Assembly (NCBI GenBank): GCA_001800315.1
Contig: MGVE01000003.1
Location: 5,318 to 69,317 of the forward strand
Direction: 5' to 3'
DNA: 64,000 nucleotides
Source: Elusimicrobia bacterium RIFOXYA2_FULL_47_53
Lineage (GTDB): Bacteria; Elusimicrobiota; Endomicrobiia; Endomicrobiales; XYA2-FULL-47-53
Under the pieces are notes generated by a model. That model worked only from the letters and a program-made list of their open reading frames with translations, was not told where the DNA came from and did not search any database. The position numbers were made by a program, and so were the translations under genes. How positions within the stretch are numbered: position 1 is the first letter of the stretch; the number at the start of each line of letters is the position of its first letter. Below are positions 25,397-34,489 of the stretch, piece after piece.

Positions 25397-26983
25397 ATGA
25401 AAAAAGTTAAATTGTTTGACACGACACTCAGGGACGGCTCGCAGGGCGCCGGCATTTCTTTTTCCGTTGACGATATGGTAAAGATAGCCCGCGCGCTTGA
25501 CGACCTCGGCATGCATTATGTGGAGGGCGGATGGCCCGGCTCAAACCCGAAGCACGAGCTTTTTTTCAAGGAAGCCGCGAAAATAAAATTCAAGAACGCT
25601 AAAATCGTGGCCTTCGGTTCCACCAGGCGCAAAGATATCAGGGCCTCGGAAGACCCTAACTTAAAGGCGCTTGTCGCCTCTAAAGTCAAGGTGGCCTGCA
25701 TTTTCGGTAAGAGCTGGGATCTGCATGTGGAGCACGCGCTGAGAACCTCGCTGGACGAAAACCTGAGAATGATCAAAGACAGCGTCGCCTTTTTAAAATC
25801 AAAGGGCATGGAAGTTATTTACGACGCTGAGCATTTCTTTGACGGATATAAGGCGAACCGGGATTACGCTATCGCGACGGTTAAAGCCGCGCGCGAAGCC
25901 GGAGCCGACAATATAACCTTCTGCGAGACAAACGGCGGGATGCTGCCGGGCGATGTCCGCGAAATAGTGGGCGCCGCGGGAAGAGAGCTTGAGGGTATTG
26001 AGTTGGGTATTCACGCTCATAACGATTCCGACTGCGCCGTCGCGAATTCAATAGTGGCCGTCGTGGAAGGTTGTTCTCTGGTGCAGGGAACAATAAACGG
26101 ACTTGGCGAACGCTGCGGAAACGCGAACTTGTGTTCAATAGCTCCTGCGCTTTCGCTTAAGCTCGGTTATGAATGCCTGCCCGCAAAGAAGCTGGTTGAA
26201 CTCACCGAGGTATCAAGATATGTTGATGAGATAGCCAACATAGTGGCCAACGAGAGGCAGCCTTATGTGGGAAGAAACGCCTTCGCCCACAAAGCCGGCG
26301 TGCATGTTTCGGCCCTGGCGCGCCACGCTTCCACCTACGAGCATTTAAATCCAGCCCTGGTCGGCAATGAAAGAAGAATTCTTATCAGCGAGCTTTCCGG
26401 CAGAAGCAATATTTCTTTTAAGTTTAAAGAGCTTTCCCTGGACCTTGAAAAGGATCCCAAGGCGGCCAATAAGATAATAAATGTCATAAAAGAATACGAA
26501 CACAAGGGCTATCAGTTTGAAGATGCCGACGGCTCGTTTACTCTGCTCACGAGCAAGGCTCTTGGAATGTATAAACCTTTTTTTGAGCTCAAGTCTTTCA
26601 GGGTCAGCGTTGAGAAAAACGCCAAGGGAGACATGGTTTCAGAGGCTACCATAAAACTTACCGTCAACGGCAAAGAAGAGCACACGGTCGCGGAGGGTGA
26701 CGGCCCGGTCAACGCGCTGGACAATTCTTTAAGAAAGGCGCTTGAGAAGTTCTATCCCGAAATAAGGGAAATTTCTCTCAGTGACTTTAAGGTCAGAGTT
26801 ATAAATGCCGGCGCAGGAACTGCCGCCAAGGTGCGGGCTTTAATAGAATCAAAAGACAAAAATTCCATCTGGGGAACGATAGGCGTTTCGGAAAATATTA
26901 TTGACGCATCGTGGAAGGCGCTCGTGGACGCGTTTGAATACAAACTGCTTGTCAATGAGATCGGAAAAAGAAAGAAAAATTAA
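25397..26983 (+). CDS. cimA: (R)-citramalate synthase
   Basis: Condenses pyruvate and acetyl-CoA to citramalate, a threonine-independent entry to 2-oxobutanoate and isoleucine. N-terminal HMGL-like barrel (FDTTLRDGSQGAGISFS, YVEGGWPGSNPK, GIHAHNDSDCAVANS, NGLGERCGNANL) and C-terminal LeuA dimer/regulatory domain (after residue 400). The length of 528 and the GGWPGSNPK motif point to CimA rather than 2-isopropylmalate synthase. Its place between lysC and ilvD supports this. leuBCD, needed for the next steps, are not in the window. Confidence 0.92.
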   Translation: MKKVKLFDTTLRDGSQGAGISFSVDDMVKIARALDDLGMHYVEGGWPGSNPKHELFFKEAAKIKFKNAKIVAFGSTRRKDIRASEDPNLKALVASKVKVACIFGKSWDLHVEHALRTSLDENLRMIKDSVAFLKSKGMEVIYDAEHFFDGYKANRDYAIATVKAAREAGADNITFCETNGGMLPGDVREIVGAAGRELEGIELGIHAHNDSDCAVANSIVAVVEGCSLVQGTINGLGERCGNANLCSIAPALSLKLGYECLPAKKLVELTEVSRYVDEIANIVANERQPYVGRNAFAHKAGVHVSALARHASTYEHLNPALVGNERRILISELSGRSNISFKFKELSLDLEKDPKAANKIINVIKEYEHKGYQFEDADGSFTLLTSKALGMYKPFFELKSFRVSVEKNAKGDMVSEATIKLTVNGKEEHTVAEGDGPVNALDNSLRKALEKFYPEIREISLSDFKVRVINAGAGTAAKVRALIESKDKNSIWGTIGVSENIIDASWKALVDAFEYKLLVNEIGKRKKN

Positions 26984-27034
26984 CGGCAGCGCGCCGCGTA
27001 CCGCGGCGTCAGCCAAAAAAAGGCAGGAGGAAAA

Positions 27035-28684
27035 ATGCGCAGCAATGAGATCAAGAAGGGCGCGGTAAGAGCTCCGAATCGTTGTCTTGTTTATGCAACA
27101 GGTGTCAGTTCTCATGATATGGGCAAACCTTTCATAGGTATCGCCTCCTCGTTTACCGATCTTGTGCCCGGACACATAGGCATGCGCGATCTTGAGAGAT
27201 TCGCCGAGCGCGGTATAGCCGCCGGCGGCGGAGTCCCGTTTATTTTTGGGCTTCCGGCCATCTGCGACGGAATATCCATGGGCCACTCCGGAATGCATTT
27301 TTCGCTTCCTTCAAGAGAACTCATAGCCGATTCAATTGAATGCGTCACCAGGGCTCATTGCCTTGACGGCCTTATTCTTCTTACCAACTGCGATAAAATC
27401 ACCCCGGGCATGCTTATGGCCGCGGCCAGGCTCAATATTCCGGCGATAGTAGTCACAGCCGGGCCCATGATGACCGGCACTTATAAAAATAAAAGGCGTT
27501 CGCTGGTCAGGGACAGCTTTGAAGCTGTCGGCCAGTTTGAGGCCGGCAAAATGGACGAAGAAGAGCTGACGGCGCTGGAGATGTCGGCCTGCCCCGGAGC
27601 CGGTTCCTGCCAGGGGCTTTACACAGCCAACACAATGGCCTGTCTGACCGAAGCCATGGGAATGTCGCTGCCGGGCTGCGGAACGGCGCTCGCGGTTTCA
27701 GCGAAAAAACGCCGCATCGCCTACGAGTCCGGAATAAGAGTCGTTGAACTCGTAAAACAGAATATTGTTTCAAGAAGGATAATGACCCCGAACGCTTTCA
27801 GAAACGCGATAGTGGCGGATATGGCGCTCGGCGGTTCCACGAATACCATTCTTCATCTGCCGGCGATAGCCAATGAAGCCGGAATAAAGCTTCCGCTTGA
27901 GTTGTTTGACGAGATATCCAAAATCGTGCCTCATATCGCGTCGCTTGAGCCCGCCGGAGACCACTATATGGAAGATCTGGATCGCGCGGGCGGAGTGCCT
28001 GCCGTGCTTTCGGTACTTCAGAAAAAACTGCAGTCCTCCATGACTGTCAGCGGAAGAAATATTCTTGAGATCGCCAAAGAGAGTGAAGTGCTTGATAAAG
28101 AAGTAATACATTCATCCAAGCCCTATCATGCTGAAGGCGGCATAGCGATATTGAAGGGAAATATCGCGCCGCTCGGCTGCGTGGTCAAACAGGCCGCGGT
28201 AAAAGACAAAATGAAAGTTTTCTCGGGCCCGGCGCGGGTATTTGATTCCGAAGAGGCCGCGATGGAAGCGATTTTAAAGAAGAAGATAAAGAAGGGCGAA
28301 GTCATAGTGATAAGATACGAAGGCCCCAGAGGCGGTCCGGGTATGAGAGAGATGCTTTCTCCTACCAGCGCCCTTCAGGGAATGGGCCTTTCGGATTCGG
28401 TGGCCCTGCTTACCGACGGTAGATTCTCGGGCGGAACGCGCGGGCCCTGCATTGGCCACATTTCCCCGGAAGCGGCCGAAGGCGGGCCGATAGCCGCGCT
28501 TAAAGACGGCGATATTATCATGATTGACATCCCGAAACGCCAGCTGAATGTGCGCCTCACCGAGACGGATATCAATGTCAGGCTCGCGAAGTGGAGCGCC
28601 CCTGCCAATAAGTTCAAATTCGGTTACCTGAGCCGCTATCCGAGGATGGTGGGTTCGGCCAGCACGGGCGCGGTTTTAAAATAA
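27035..28684 (+). CDS. ilvD: Dihydroxy-acid dehydratase
   Basis: Fe-S dehydratase of valine and isoleucine synthesis. Motifs: [63 protein letters not shown]-like segment ([16 protein letters not shown]), [14 protein letters not shown] and [12 protein letters not shown]. Length 549 is normal. GGAGG precedes the ATG. A small hairpin (26992-27008) lies in the 51-base gap after cimA. Confidence 0.95.
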   Translation: MRSNEIKKGAVRAPNRCLVYATGVSSHDMGKPFIGIASSFTDLVPGHIGMRDLERFAERGIAAGGGVPFIFGLPAICDGISMGHSGMHFSLPSRELIADSIECVTRAHCLDGLILLTNCDKITPGMLMAAARLNIPAIVVTAGPMMTGTYKNKRRSLVRDSFEAVGQFEAGKMDEEELTALEMSACPGAGSCQGLYTANTMACLTEAMGMSLPGCGTALAVSAKKRRIAYESGIRVVELVKQNIVSRRIMTPNAFRNAIVADMALGGSTNTILHLPAIANEAGIKLPLELFDEISKIVPHIASLEPAGDHYMEDLDRAGGVPAVLSVLQKKLQSSMTVSGRNILEIAKESEVLDKEVIHSSKPYHAEGGIAILKGNIAPLGCVVKQAAVKDKMKVFSGPARVFDSEEAAMEAILKKKIKKGEVIVIRYEGPRGGPGMREMLSPTSALQGMGLSDSVALLTDGRFSGGTRGPCIGHISPEAAEGGPIAALKDGDIIMIDIPKRQLNVRLTETDINVRLAKWSAPANKFKFGYLSRYPRMVGSASTGAVLK

Positions 28685-28703
28685 GCCGGAGGAAATATTA
28701 AAT

Positions 28704-30431
28704 ATGATTAAAACAGGTTCTGAAATATTTGTTGAATGCCTTCTCAGGGAAAATGTTGATATTCTTTACGGCATTCCCGGGGGACAGCTGATTCCGATTT
28801 TTGACAAAATATACGGTTCTCAGCTTAAGCTCATACTTACCCGCCACGAGCAGGGCGCGGCGCACATGGCCGACGGTTATGCCCGTTCAACGGGAAAAAC
28901 GGGCGTCTGTATCGCCACTTCCGGCCCCGGCGCCACAAACCTTGTCACCGGACTGGCAAACGCCTATCTGGACTCTATCCCCATGGTCGCTTTCACGGGG
29001 CAGGTTCCCACGACCCTTATTGGCAACGATGCTTTCCAGGAAGCAGACATTACGGGTATCACCAGGCCGGTTACGAAACATAACTATCTGGTTAAAGATG
29101 TAAAAGACCTCGCCACCGTCATAAGAGAGGCGTTCTACATTGCTTCAACCGGCAGGCCGGGCCCGGTTCTTGTTGACATCCCCGCCGATGTTCAGAGGGC
29201 CTCAACGGAATTTATATGGCCGGAGAAAGTCAGTATCCGTTCCTACAGGCCAAACTACGAAGGGCACCCGGGGCAGATTAAAAAAGCCGCCGAACTCATA
29301 AATTCAAGCAAAAGGCCGGTGCTTTATGTCGGAGGAGGAGTTATTACTTCCGAGTCGTCCGCGGAAGTAATCGCGCTCGCCAAAAAAGCCGAGATACCGG
29401 TTACTACCACGCTTCTTGCCATAGGCGCCTTTCCGCCGGATTCGGAGCTTTGTCTCGGAATGCCGGGCATGCACGGAACCTATTTTGCCAACCACGCCAT
29501 ACAGAATTCCGACCTTCTTATAGCGGTCGGCTCGCGGTTTGACGACCGCGTCACCGGTAAGGTTTCGGCTTTCGCGCCTCACGCCAGGATAATTCACATT
29601 GACATTGACCCGACCTCAATCTCCAAGAATGTGGTGGTTGATGTCCCGGTCGTGGGAGACGCTAAAAGCATTCTTCTGGAGCTGAATAAGGAAATAAAAA
29701 AATCTTCGCACGGCGAATGGATAAGCCAGATAAATAAATGGAAGAAGGCGCACCCTATAACATATCAGAAAGACGCGAAACTGCGCCCTCAGTATGTTAT
29801 TGAAGCTATTGACGAGCTGACAAAGGGCGAGGCCATAGTCGTAACCGAGGTCGGCCAGCACCAGATGTGGGCCGCGCAGTTCTATAAAGCGAAAAAACCG
29901 AGGACCTTTTTAAGTTCAGGCGGGCTTGGCACCATGGGCTTCGGCCTGCCTGCCGCGATAGGCGCCAAGATGGCCAATCCGGACAAGATCGTCGTTGATA
30001 TTTCGGGCGACGGCTCATTTCAGATGAATGTGCAGGAGCTCGCGACCGCTGTCTTAAATAAGGTTAATATAAAAGTCGCCATACTCAACAACCAGTACCT
30101 GGGCATGGTCAGGCAGTGGCAGGAGATGTTTTACGGCAAGCGCTATTCCGCCACCTGCCTTCACAGGGTGCCTTCGTGCCCGGAGAAATGCTCTAAGCCC
30201 GGCACGAAGTTATGCCCGGCTTACACGCCGGACTTCGTTAAACTTGCCGAGGCCTACGGAGCGGTCGGCATAAGAATATCTACTAAAAAAGATGTGGTTC
30301 CGGCGCTCAAAAAAGCGCTTGCCGTCAACAAGCCGGTCATACTTGAGTTTATGGTTGAACAGGAAGAAAATGTTCTTCCCATGGTTCCGGCAGGCGCGGC
30401 TCTTGACGAAATTATAACTAACCTGGCTTAA
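28704..30431 (+). CDS. ilvB: Acetolactate synthase large subunit with a Cys-rich insert
   Basis: ThDP- and FAD-dependent enzyme for the first common step of valine and isoleucine synthesis. N-terminal YGIPGGQLIPIFD, ATSGPGATNLVTGLANAY, central SRFDDRVTGKV, and the ThDP motif GDGSFQMNVQEL to NNQYLGMVRQW. After YGKRYSAT, near residue 485, about 20 residues with four closely spaced cysteines (CLHRVPSCPEKCSKPGTKLC) precede PDFVKLAEAYG. Most IlvB proteins have a short Cys-free loop there. Length 575. Confidence 0.94.
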   Translation: MIKTGSEIFVECLLRENVDILYGIPGGQLIPIFDKIYGSQLKLILTRHEQGAAHMADGYARSTGKTGVCIATSGPGATNLVTGLANAYLDSIPMVAFTGQVPTTLIGNDAFQEADITGITRPVTKHNYLVKDVKDLATVIREAFYIASTGRPGPVLVDIPADVQRASTEFIWPEKVSIRSYRPNYEGHPGQIKKAAELINSSKRPVLYVGGGVITSESSAEVIALAKKAEIPVTTTLLAIGAFPPDSELCLGMPGMHGTYFANHAIQNSDLLIAVGSRFDDRVTGKVSAFAPHARIIHIDIDPTSISKNVVVDVPVVGDAKSILLELNKEIKKSSHGEWISQINKWKKAHPITYQKDAKLRPQYVIEAIDELTKGEAIVVTEVGQHQMWAAQFYKAKKPRTFLSSGGLGTMGFGLPAAIGAKMANPDKIVVDISGDGSFQMNVQELATAVLNKVNIKVAILNNQYLGMVRQWQEMFYGKRYSATCLHRVPSCPEKCSKPGTKLCPAYTPDFVKLAEAYGAVGIRISTKKDVVPALKKALAVNKPVILEFMVEQEENVLPMVPAGAALDEIITNLA

Positions 30432-30443
30432 CAAAATAATCGT

Positions 30444-30468
30444 CCGCCGCATATTTTCGGCGGGGAGG
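30444..30468 (+). promoter_or_regulatory. Hairpin abutting the ilvN ribosome-binding site
   Basis: CCGCCG (30444-30449) pairs with CGGCGG (30458-30463) over an 8-base loop, and the stem runs directly into GGGAGGT (30463-30468), the ilvN Shine-Dalgarno sequence. It could tune ilvN translation relative to ilvB, but no experimental counterpart is known to me. Confidence 0.35.
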
Positions 30469-30474
30469 TAATTA

Positions 30475-30954
30475 ATGAGGCACACAATTTCGGCGCTTGT
30501 TGAAAATAAGTTTGGAGTTCTTGCCAGAATATCCACGCTTTTCGCGGCGAGAGGTTTTAATATTGATTCTCTTTCGGTGGGCGAGACGGAAGACCCGGAT
30601 GTTTCCCGCATGACGATAGTCGTGCGCGGCGACGACAGGATACTTGAGCAGGTGGAAAAACAGCTCAACAAGCTTGTGGATGTTATAAAGGTAATAGACT
30701 TTAAGGGAACGGCTCATCTTGAGCGCGACCTCGTGCTTGTGAAAGTCAAGGCCGATAAAACAACTCGTTCCGAGATACTTCAGATAGTTGATATCTTCAG
30801 GGCCAAAATAGTGGATGTGGCCGCGGATTCGCTGATTGTGGAAATTACCGGCGATGTAAATAAAATAGAGGCTATTCTTCTTCTGCTTAAGCCTTTTGGA
30901 ATAAAAGAAATGTGCCGCACGGGCATCATAGCCCTGGCGCGCGGTTTGAAATAA
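30475..30954 (+). CDS. ilvN: Acetolactate synthase small (regulatory) subunit
   Basis: Activates IlvB and gives valine feedback. The N-terminal ACT domain begins [35 protein letters not shown]. The C-terminal ALS_ss domain has [18 protein letters not shown] and a late [13 protein letters not shown]. Length 159 is standard (the ilvH/ilvN long type). Confidence 0.95.
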   Translation: MRHTISALVENKFGVLARISTLFAARGFNIDSLSVGETEDPDVSRMTIVVRGDDRILEQVEKQLNKLVDVIKVIDFKGTAHLERDLVLVKVKADKTTRSEILQIVDIFRAKIVDVAADSLIVEITGDVNKIEAILLLLKPFGIKEMCRTGIIALARGLK

Positions 30955-31007
30955 AAAGAGTTTCCGTCCGGCTAACCCGGATGAAACAACAAACGGAGGT
31001 AAATACA

Positions 31008-32006
31008 ATGGCTGCGAAGATGTATTACGACAAAGACGCGGATTTGAAAGTGCTTAAGGGTAAAAAGATCGCCGTGATAGGTTACGGAAGCCAGGGCCAT
31101 GCCCAGGCTCAGAACCTCAGGGATTCAGGTCTGACCGTAGCGGTCGCCGAGAAAGAAGGTTCGGACAATTATAAGAAAGCCGTCGCCGACGGATTTAAGC
31201 CTACCACCGCCGCCGAGGCAGTAAAAGGCGCGGACTTCATACAGATGCTTGCTCCGGACGAACTCCAGAAAATGATCTGGGAAAAAGAAATTAAGCCGAA
31301 CATAAAAAAAGGCGCTACGCTCTCGTTTTCTCACGGATTTAACATCCGTTTCAGCCAGATAGAGCCTCAGAAAGATATAAATGTCGTCATGATCGCCCCC
31401 AAGGGCCCCGGACACCTTGTAAGAAGGCAGTACACGGAAGGCAAGGGAGTTCCCAACCTTATAGCCGTTGAGCAGGACGCGACGGGAACAGCGAAAAAGA
31501 TAGCTCTTGCCTATTCCAAAGGCATAGGCGGAACAAGAGCGGGCGTAATTGAAACGACTTTCTCGGAAGAGACCGAAACCGATCTTTTCGGCGAGCAGGT
31601 TGTGCTTTGCGGCGGCCTTGTGGAGCTGGTTAACGCCGGTTTTGAAACTCTTGTGGAAGCCGGTTACCAGCCCGAGATAGCGTATTTTGAATGTCTTCAT
31701 GAGCTCAAGCTCATAATTGACATGATTTACGAAGACGGTATATCCTGGATGAACTATTCCATTTCCGATACCGCCGAATACGGCGAGTATTCAGTCGGGA
31801 AGAGAATAATCAACGGCGAGACCAGAAAAGAGATGAAGAAAGTTCTCTCGGAGATCAAGTCCGGCGAGTTCGCCAGGGAATGGCTGCTTGAGAATCAGCT
31901 CGGCAGGCCGGTTTTCAAACAGGCGAGAAAGGACTGTTCCAACCTTCAGATTGAGCAGGTCGGAAAGAAACTTCGCTCAATGATGTCCTGGCTCAAAAAG
32001 AAATAA
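31008..32006 (+). CDS. ilvC: Ketol-acid reductoisomerase, class I
   Basis: NADPH-dependent isomerisation and reduction of acetolactate. Rossmann motif [19 protein letters not shown], then [23 protein letters not shown], and the C-terminal knotted domain with [12 protein letters not shown] and [15 protein letters not shown]. Length 332 marks the short class I enzyme. The ATG at 31008 has GGAGGT eight bases upstream. A longer frame from 30912 overlaps ilvN and is not conserved. It completes the isoleucine/valine set apart from ilvE. Confidence 0.95.
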   Translation: MAAKMYYDKDADLKVLKGKKIAVIGYGSQGHAQAQNLRDSGLTVAVAEKEGSDNYKKAVADGFKPTTAAEAVKGADFIQMLAPDELQKMIWEKEIKPNIKKGATLSFSHGFNIRFSQIEPQKDINVVMIAPKGPGHLVRRQYTEGKGVPNLIAVEQDATGTAKKIALAYSKGIGGTRAGVIETTFSEETETDLFGEQVVLCGGLVELVNAGFETLVEAGYQPEIAYFECLHELKLIIDMIYEDGISWMNYSISDTAEYGEYSVGKRIINGETRKEMKKVLSEIKSGEFAREWLLENQLGRPVFKQARKDCSNLQIEQVGKKLRSMMSWLKKK

Positions 32007-32025
32007 ACGGGGAAATATAAAATAA

Positions 32026-32973
32026 ATGAAAACTGGCGATAAACTCAAAACCGCGGCCTTGTCGGCCGCGGGGTTGGTTGTTCTCTATTTTCTGTTTAAC
32101 TGGGTGATGTCGGCTGCTATTCACTCAAGGAAGCAGGTTATGGTGCCCGACCTTTTGGGAAAATCTCTCAACGAATCCATAAGCCTGCTGTCATCGGCCA
32201 ATCTGGGGCTTAAGAAAGAAGGAGAGGAATACGACCAGTCGCTTCCGGCGGGAACGGTTATAAGGCAGAACCCGCTTGCCGGCATGCCGGTGCTTGAAGG
32301 CAAAATAGTGCGGGTTGTTTTAAGCCAGGGCGGAGAGATGACCTTCGTCCCCGATCTTTTTGACCAGCCTGTGCGCTCGGCCGAGATAGCTATTCGTTCA
32401 AGCGGGCTCAGCCTCGGCGAAGAATCTTCGCGTTTTTCCGTCGTCGCGGCAAAGGGCAATGTTGTTTCCCAGGATCCGGCGGCGGGAACCATTGCCGAAA
32501 AGGATTCTATTGTCAATCTGGTCATATCGGCCGGCCCGCCCGCGAAAGACATTATACTTGTTCCCAAGTTTGTCGGGAAAGATATTATTCAGGCCGGCAA
32601 ATGGGCAGAGAAGAATTCCGTTGAGGCCGCTGTCACCGAAGATCCTTTAAGCGCGCTGGCGCCCGGGATAGTTATAAGCCAGAGCCCCGAGGCGGACAGC
32701 GACATTTCGGTTTCAAGGAAATTGACGCTGGTGGTTTCCGGGCATGGAGGCAGCGCGCCTGTAGTCGGGAATAAATTTCATTACGAAGTTCCTCAGGGCG
32801 GCGACAACAGGCAGGTTAAGTTCACGCTTATTGACGAGACCGGAGAAAGGGAAATCTTCAACGGTATCAGGCCCCCGGGCAGCAAGCTTGAGGTGCCCTA
32901 TAAACCCACGGGCCGCTCCAAGGTGAGGATTTATATTAACGGCATACTTGTGGAAGAAAAGGAAGTTCAATAG
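32026..32973 (+). CDS. Membrane-anchored PASTA-domain protein
   Basis: One transmembrane helix (residues 11-31), then three PASTA domains (about 37-105, 106-172 and 176-240; for example MVPDLLGKSLNESISLLSSA and VPDLFDQPVRSAEIAI), then a beta-rich C-terminal domain of about 70 residues. PASTA domains bind peptidoglycan or muropeptides, usually in Ser/Thr kinases or PBPs. Neither a kinase nor a transpeptidase domain is present. Its stop is directly followed by the rpe start, so it is co-transcribed. Confidence 0.85.
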   Translation: MKTGDKLKTAALSAAGLVVLYFLFNWVMSAAIHSRKQVMVPDLLGKSLNESISLLSSANLGLKKEGEEYDQSLPAGTVIRQNPLAGMPVLEGKIVRVVLSQGGEMTFVPDLFDQPVRSAEIAIRSSGLSLGEESSRFSVVAAKGNVVSQDPAAGTIAEKDSIVNLVISAGPPAKDIILVPKFVGKDIIQAGKWAEKNSVEAAVTEDPLSALAPGIVISQSPEADSDISVSRKLTLVVSGHGGSAPVVGNKFHYEVPQGGDNRQVKFTLIDETGEREIFNGIRPPGSKLEVPYKPTGRSKVRIYINGILVEEKEVQ

Positions 32974-33669
32974 ATGAATGCCAGGTCCGGCCGCAATAGT
33001 TCAAAAAAAGTTGTCATAGCCCCTTCTATTTTGTCGGCTGATTTTTCCAGGCTTGGCCAGCAGATAGGGCTCGTTGAGAAAGCCGGAGCTCAGTGGCTTC
33101 ATATTGATGTTATGGACGGCCATTTTGTTCCCAATATAACCATAGGTCCGGTTGTCGTAAAAAAAATAAGGCCCTTTTCAAAGCTTTTTTTTGACACGCA
33201 CCTTATGATTGACAGGCCTGACAGGTACTGGAAGGATTTTGTTGCCGCCGGTTCCGATCTGATAACATTCCACGCCGAATCAATGGTAAAAATTAAGAGC
33301 CTTATCAAAAACATCAAGACAAGCGGCGTGAAATGCGGTATTTCCATTAAACCCAAAACCCCCGTGTCGGCCATTATGCCCTACATAGGAATGATTGACC
33401 TTGTCCTGGTTATGACGGTTGAGCCGGGTTTCGGAGGCCAGGCCTTCATGCCTGAAATGGTTTCAAAAATCAATCAATTACGCGGAATAATAGACAGGAA
33501 GAACCCGTCCTGCTGGCTGCAGGTGGACGGCGGCATTAATAATCAGACGGGTAAAATTGTGGTTGATGCCGGAGCGAATGCCGTAGTGGCCGGACAGTCG
33601 GTATTCGGCCAAAAGGACCCGGCCGCGGCAGTAAAGTCGCTTTTTAGGGCGGTTGACAGCAGGCCATAA
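32974..33669 (+). CDS. rpe: Ribulose-phosphate 3-epimerase
   Basis: Interconverts ribulose 5-phosphate and xylulose 5-phosphate in the pentose phosphate pathway. TIM barrel with APSILSADFSRLGQQI, WLHIDVMDGHFVPNITIG, DTHLMIDRPDRY, MTVEPGFGGQ and QVDGGINNQT. Length 231; about 10 non-conserved residues precede the core. The start abuts the upstream stop codon. Confidence 0.95.
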   Translation: MNARSGRNSSKKVVIAPSILSADFSRLGQQIGLVEKAGAQWLHIDVMDGHFVPNITIGPVVVKKIRPFSKLFFDTHLMIDRPDRYWKDFVAAGSDLITFHAESMVKIKSLIKNIKTSGVKCGISIKPKTPVSAIMPYIGMIDLVLVMTVEPGFGGQAFMPEMVSKINQLRGIIDRKNPSCWLQVDGGINNQTGKIVVDAGANAVVAGQSVFGQKDPAAAVKSLFRAVDSRP

Positions 33670-33681
33670 TATAAGTATAAT
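33653..33681 (+). promoter_or_regulatory. Consensus promoter of the rpsP operon
   Basis: TTGACA (33653-33658) and TATAAT (33676-33681) match the sigma70 consensus exactly with a 17-base spacer. The -35 lies inside the last codons of rpe. Transcription would start near 33688, giving a leader of about 44 bases before rpsP. It is the strongest promoter-like sequence in the window. Confidence 0.8.
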
Positions 33682-33731
33682 TAGTACTCTTTTAGATAAC
33701 GGTTAATTACCGCACGGAGGTGAAATAAGTA

Positions 33732-33977
33732 ATGACAGTCAGATTAAGATTACAGAGACTCGGAAAACCCAACAGGCCCTACTACCGCATAGTCGCGATA
33801 GACAGGCGCAAGCAGAGAGACGGAAAGCCTCTTGAAATACTCGGCCATTACGATCCTATCGTCGGCAAAACAAGCGTGGTAGTAAAAACTGACAGGGTTG
33901 AATACTGGGTCAAGCAGGGAGCCGAACTTTCAAGGACGGTTTCTTCACTTTTAAAAACTAACAAAGCCGCAGTATAA
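33732..33977 (+). CDS. rpsP: 30S ribosomal protein S16
   Basis: Small-subunit assembly protein of 81 residues: MTVRLRLQRLGKPNRPYYRI, IDRRKQRDGKPLEILGHYDP and VEYWVKQGAELSRTV. ACGGAGGTG precedes the ATG by about 10 bases. First gene of the conserved order rpsP-khpA-rimM-trmD-rplS. Confidence 0.96.
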   Translation: MTVRLRLQRLGKPNRPYYRIVAIDRRKQRDGKPLEILGHYDPIVGKTSVVVKTDRVEYWVKQGAELSRTVSSLLKTNKAAV

Positions 33978-33992
33978 CCTTGGGGTGAATCA

Positions 33993-34223
33993 ATGAAGGA
34001 ACTTGTGCTATATATCGCCAAAGCCCTGGTTGACAATCCTGACAAAGTTGAAGTAAACGAGGTTTCAGGAGAGAAGTCCGGGGTTGTTGAAGTCAGGGTT
34101 TCAGACAGCGACCGCGGAAAAGTCATCGGCAAAGAAGGCAGGATTATAAAAGCAATCCGTGTCCTGGTTAATGCCGCCTCCGCAAAAAGCGGCAAACGCG
34201 CCACGGTTGAAATAGTGGAATAG
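33993..34223 (+). CDS. khpA: KH-domain RNA-binding protein KhpA
   Basis: Single KH domain of 76 residues with the RNA-gripping loop GKVIGKEGRIIKAIR (GxxG as GKEG). KhpA acts in RNA binding, commonly as a heterodimer with KhpB/Jag, and affects cell division and sRNA function. The position between rpsP and rimM is typical. Confidence 0.93.
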   Translation: MKELVLYIAKALVDNPDKVEVNEVSGEKSGVVEVRVSDSDRGKVIGKEGRIIKAIRVLVNAASAKSGKRATVEIVE

Positions 34224-34234
34224 GCGGTTTTATA

Positions 34235-34489
34235 TTGAAAGAAAGTTCATGGAAAGTTTCTGAGCTGTCGGGTTGCGGAGTGTTTGACAAAGAGGGCAAC
34301 CGTCTGGGTTATCTGGCGGACGCTCTACCGACGAGAAGCAACGATGTATGGGTTGTAAAATCAGAAACGAGAAAAGGCTGGGAAATGCTTGTGCCGGCCA
34401 CCAAAGCGGTGGTTTTGGAAGTTGATGCCGCGGGCAGGAAGATAGTAATTGACCCGCCCCCGGGGTTAAAAGAGCTCTATGAGGGTTGA
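34235..34489 (+). CDS. rimM: RimM-like protein reduced to the PRC-barrel domain
   Basis: RimM helps mature the 30S head around S19. Normal RimM is about 170 residues, an N-terminal beta-barrel plus a C-terminal PRC barrel. This protein has 84 residues and only the PRC part (VFDKEGNRLGYLADAL, VKSETRKGWEMLVPATK, VVLEVDAAGRKIVIDPPPGL). In-frame sequence upstream meets a TGA at 34208, and only 11 bases separate it from khpA, so the N-terminal domain is absent, not mis-started. The TTG start at 34235 has a weak ribosome site. Position before trmD supports the identity. Confidence 0.75.
   Translation: MKESSWKVSELSGCGVFDKEGNRLGYLADALPTRSNDVWVVKSETRKGWEMLVPATKAVVLEVDAAGRKIVIDPPPGLKELYEG

Noticed and set aside
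30432-30474. Terminator or T-box between ilvB and ilvN
   Set aside because: Only a 6-bp hairpin with no U-run and no specifier loop; the gap is 43 bases.
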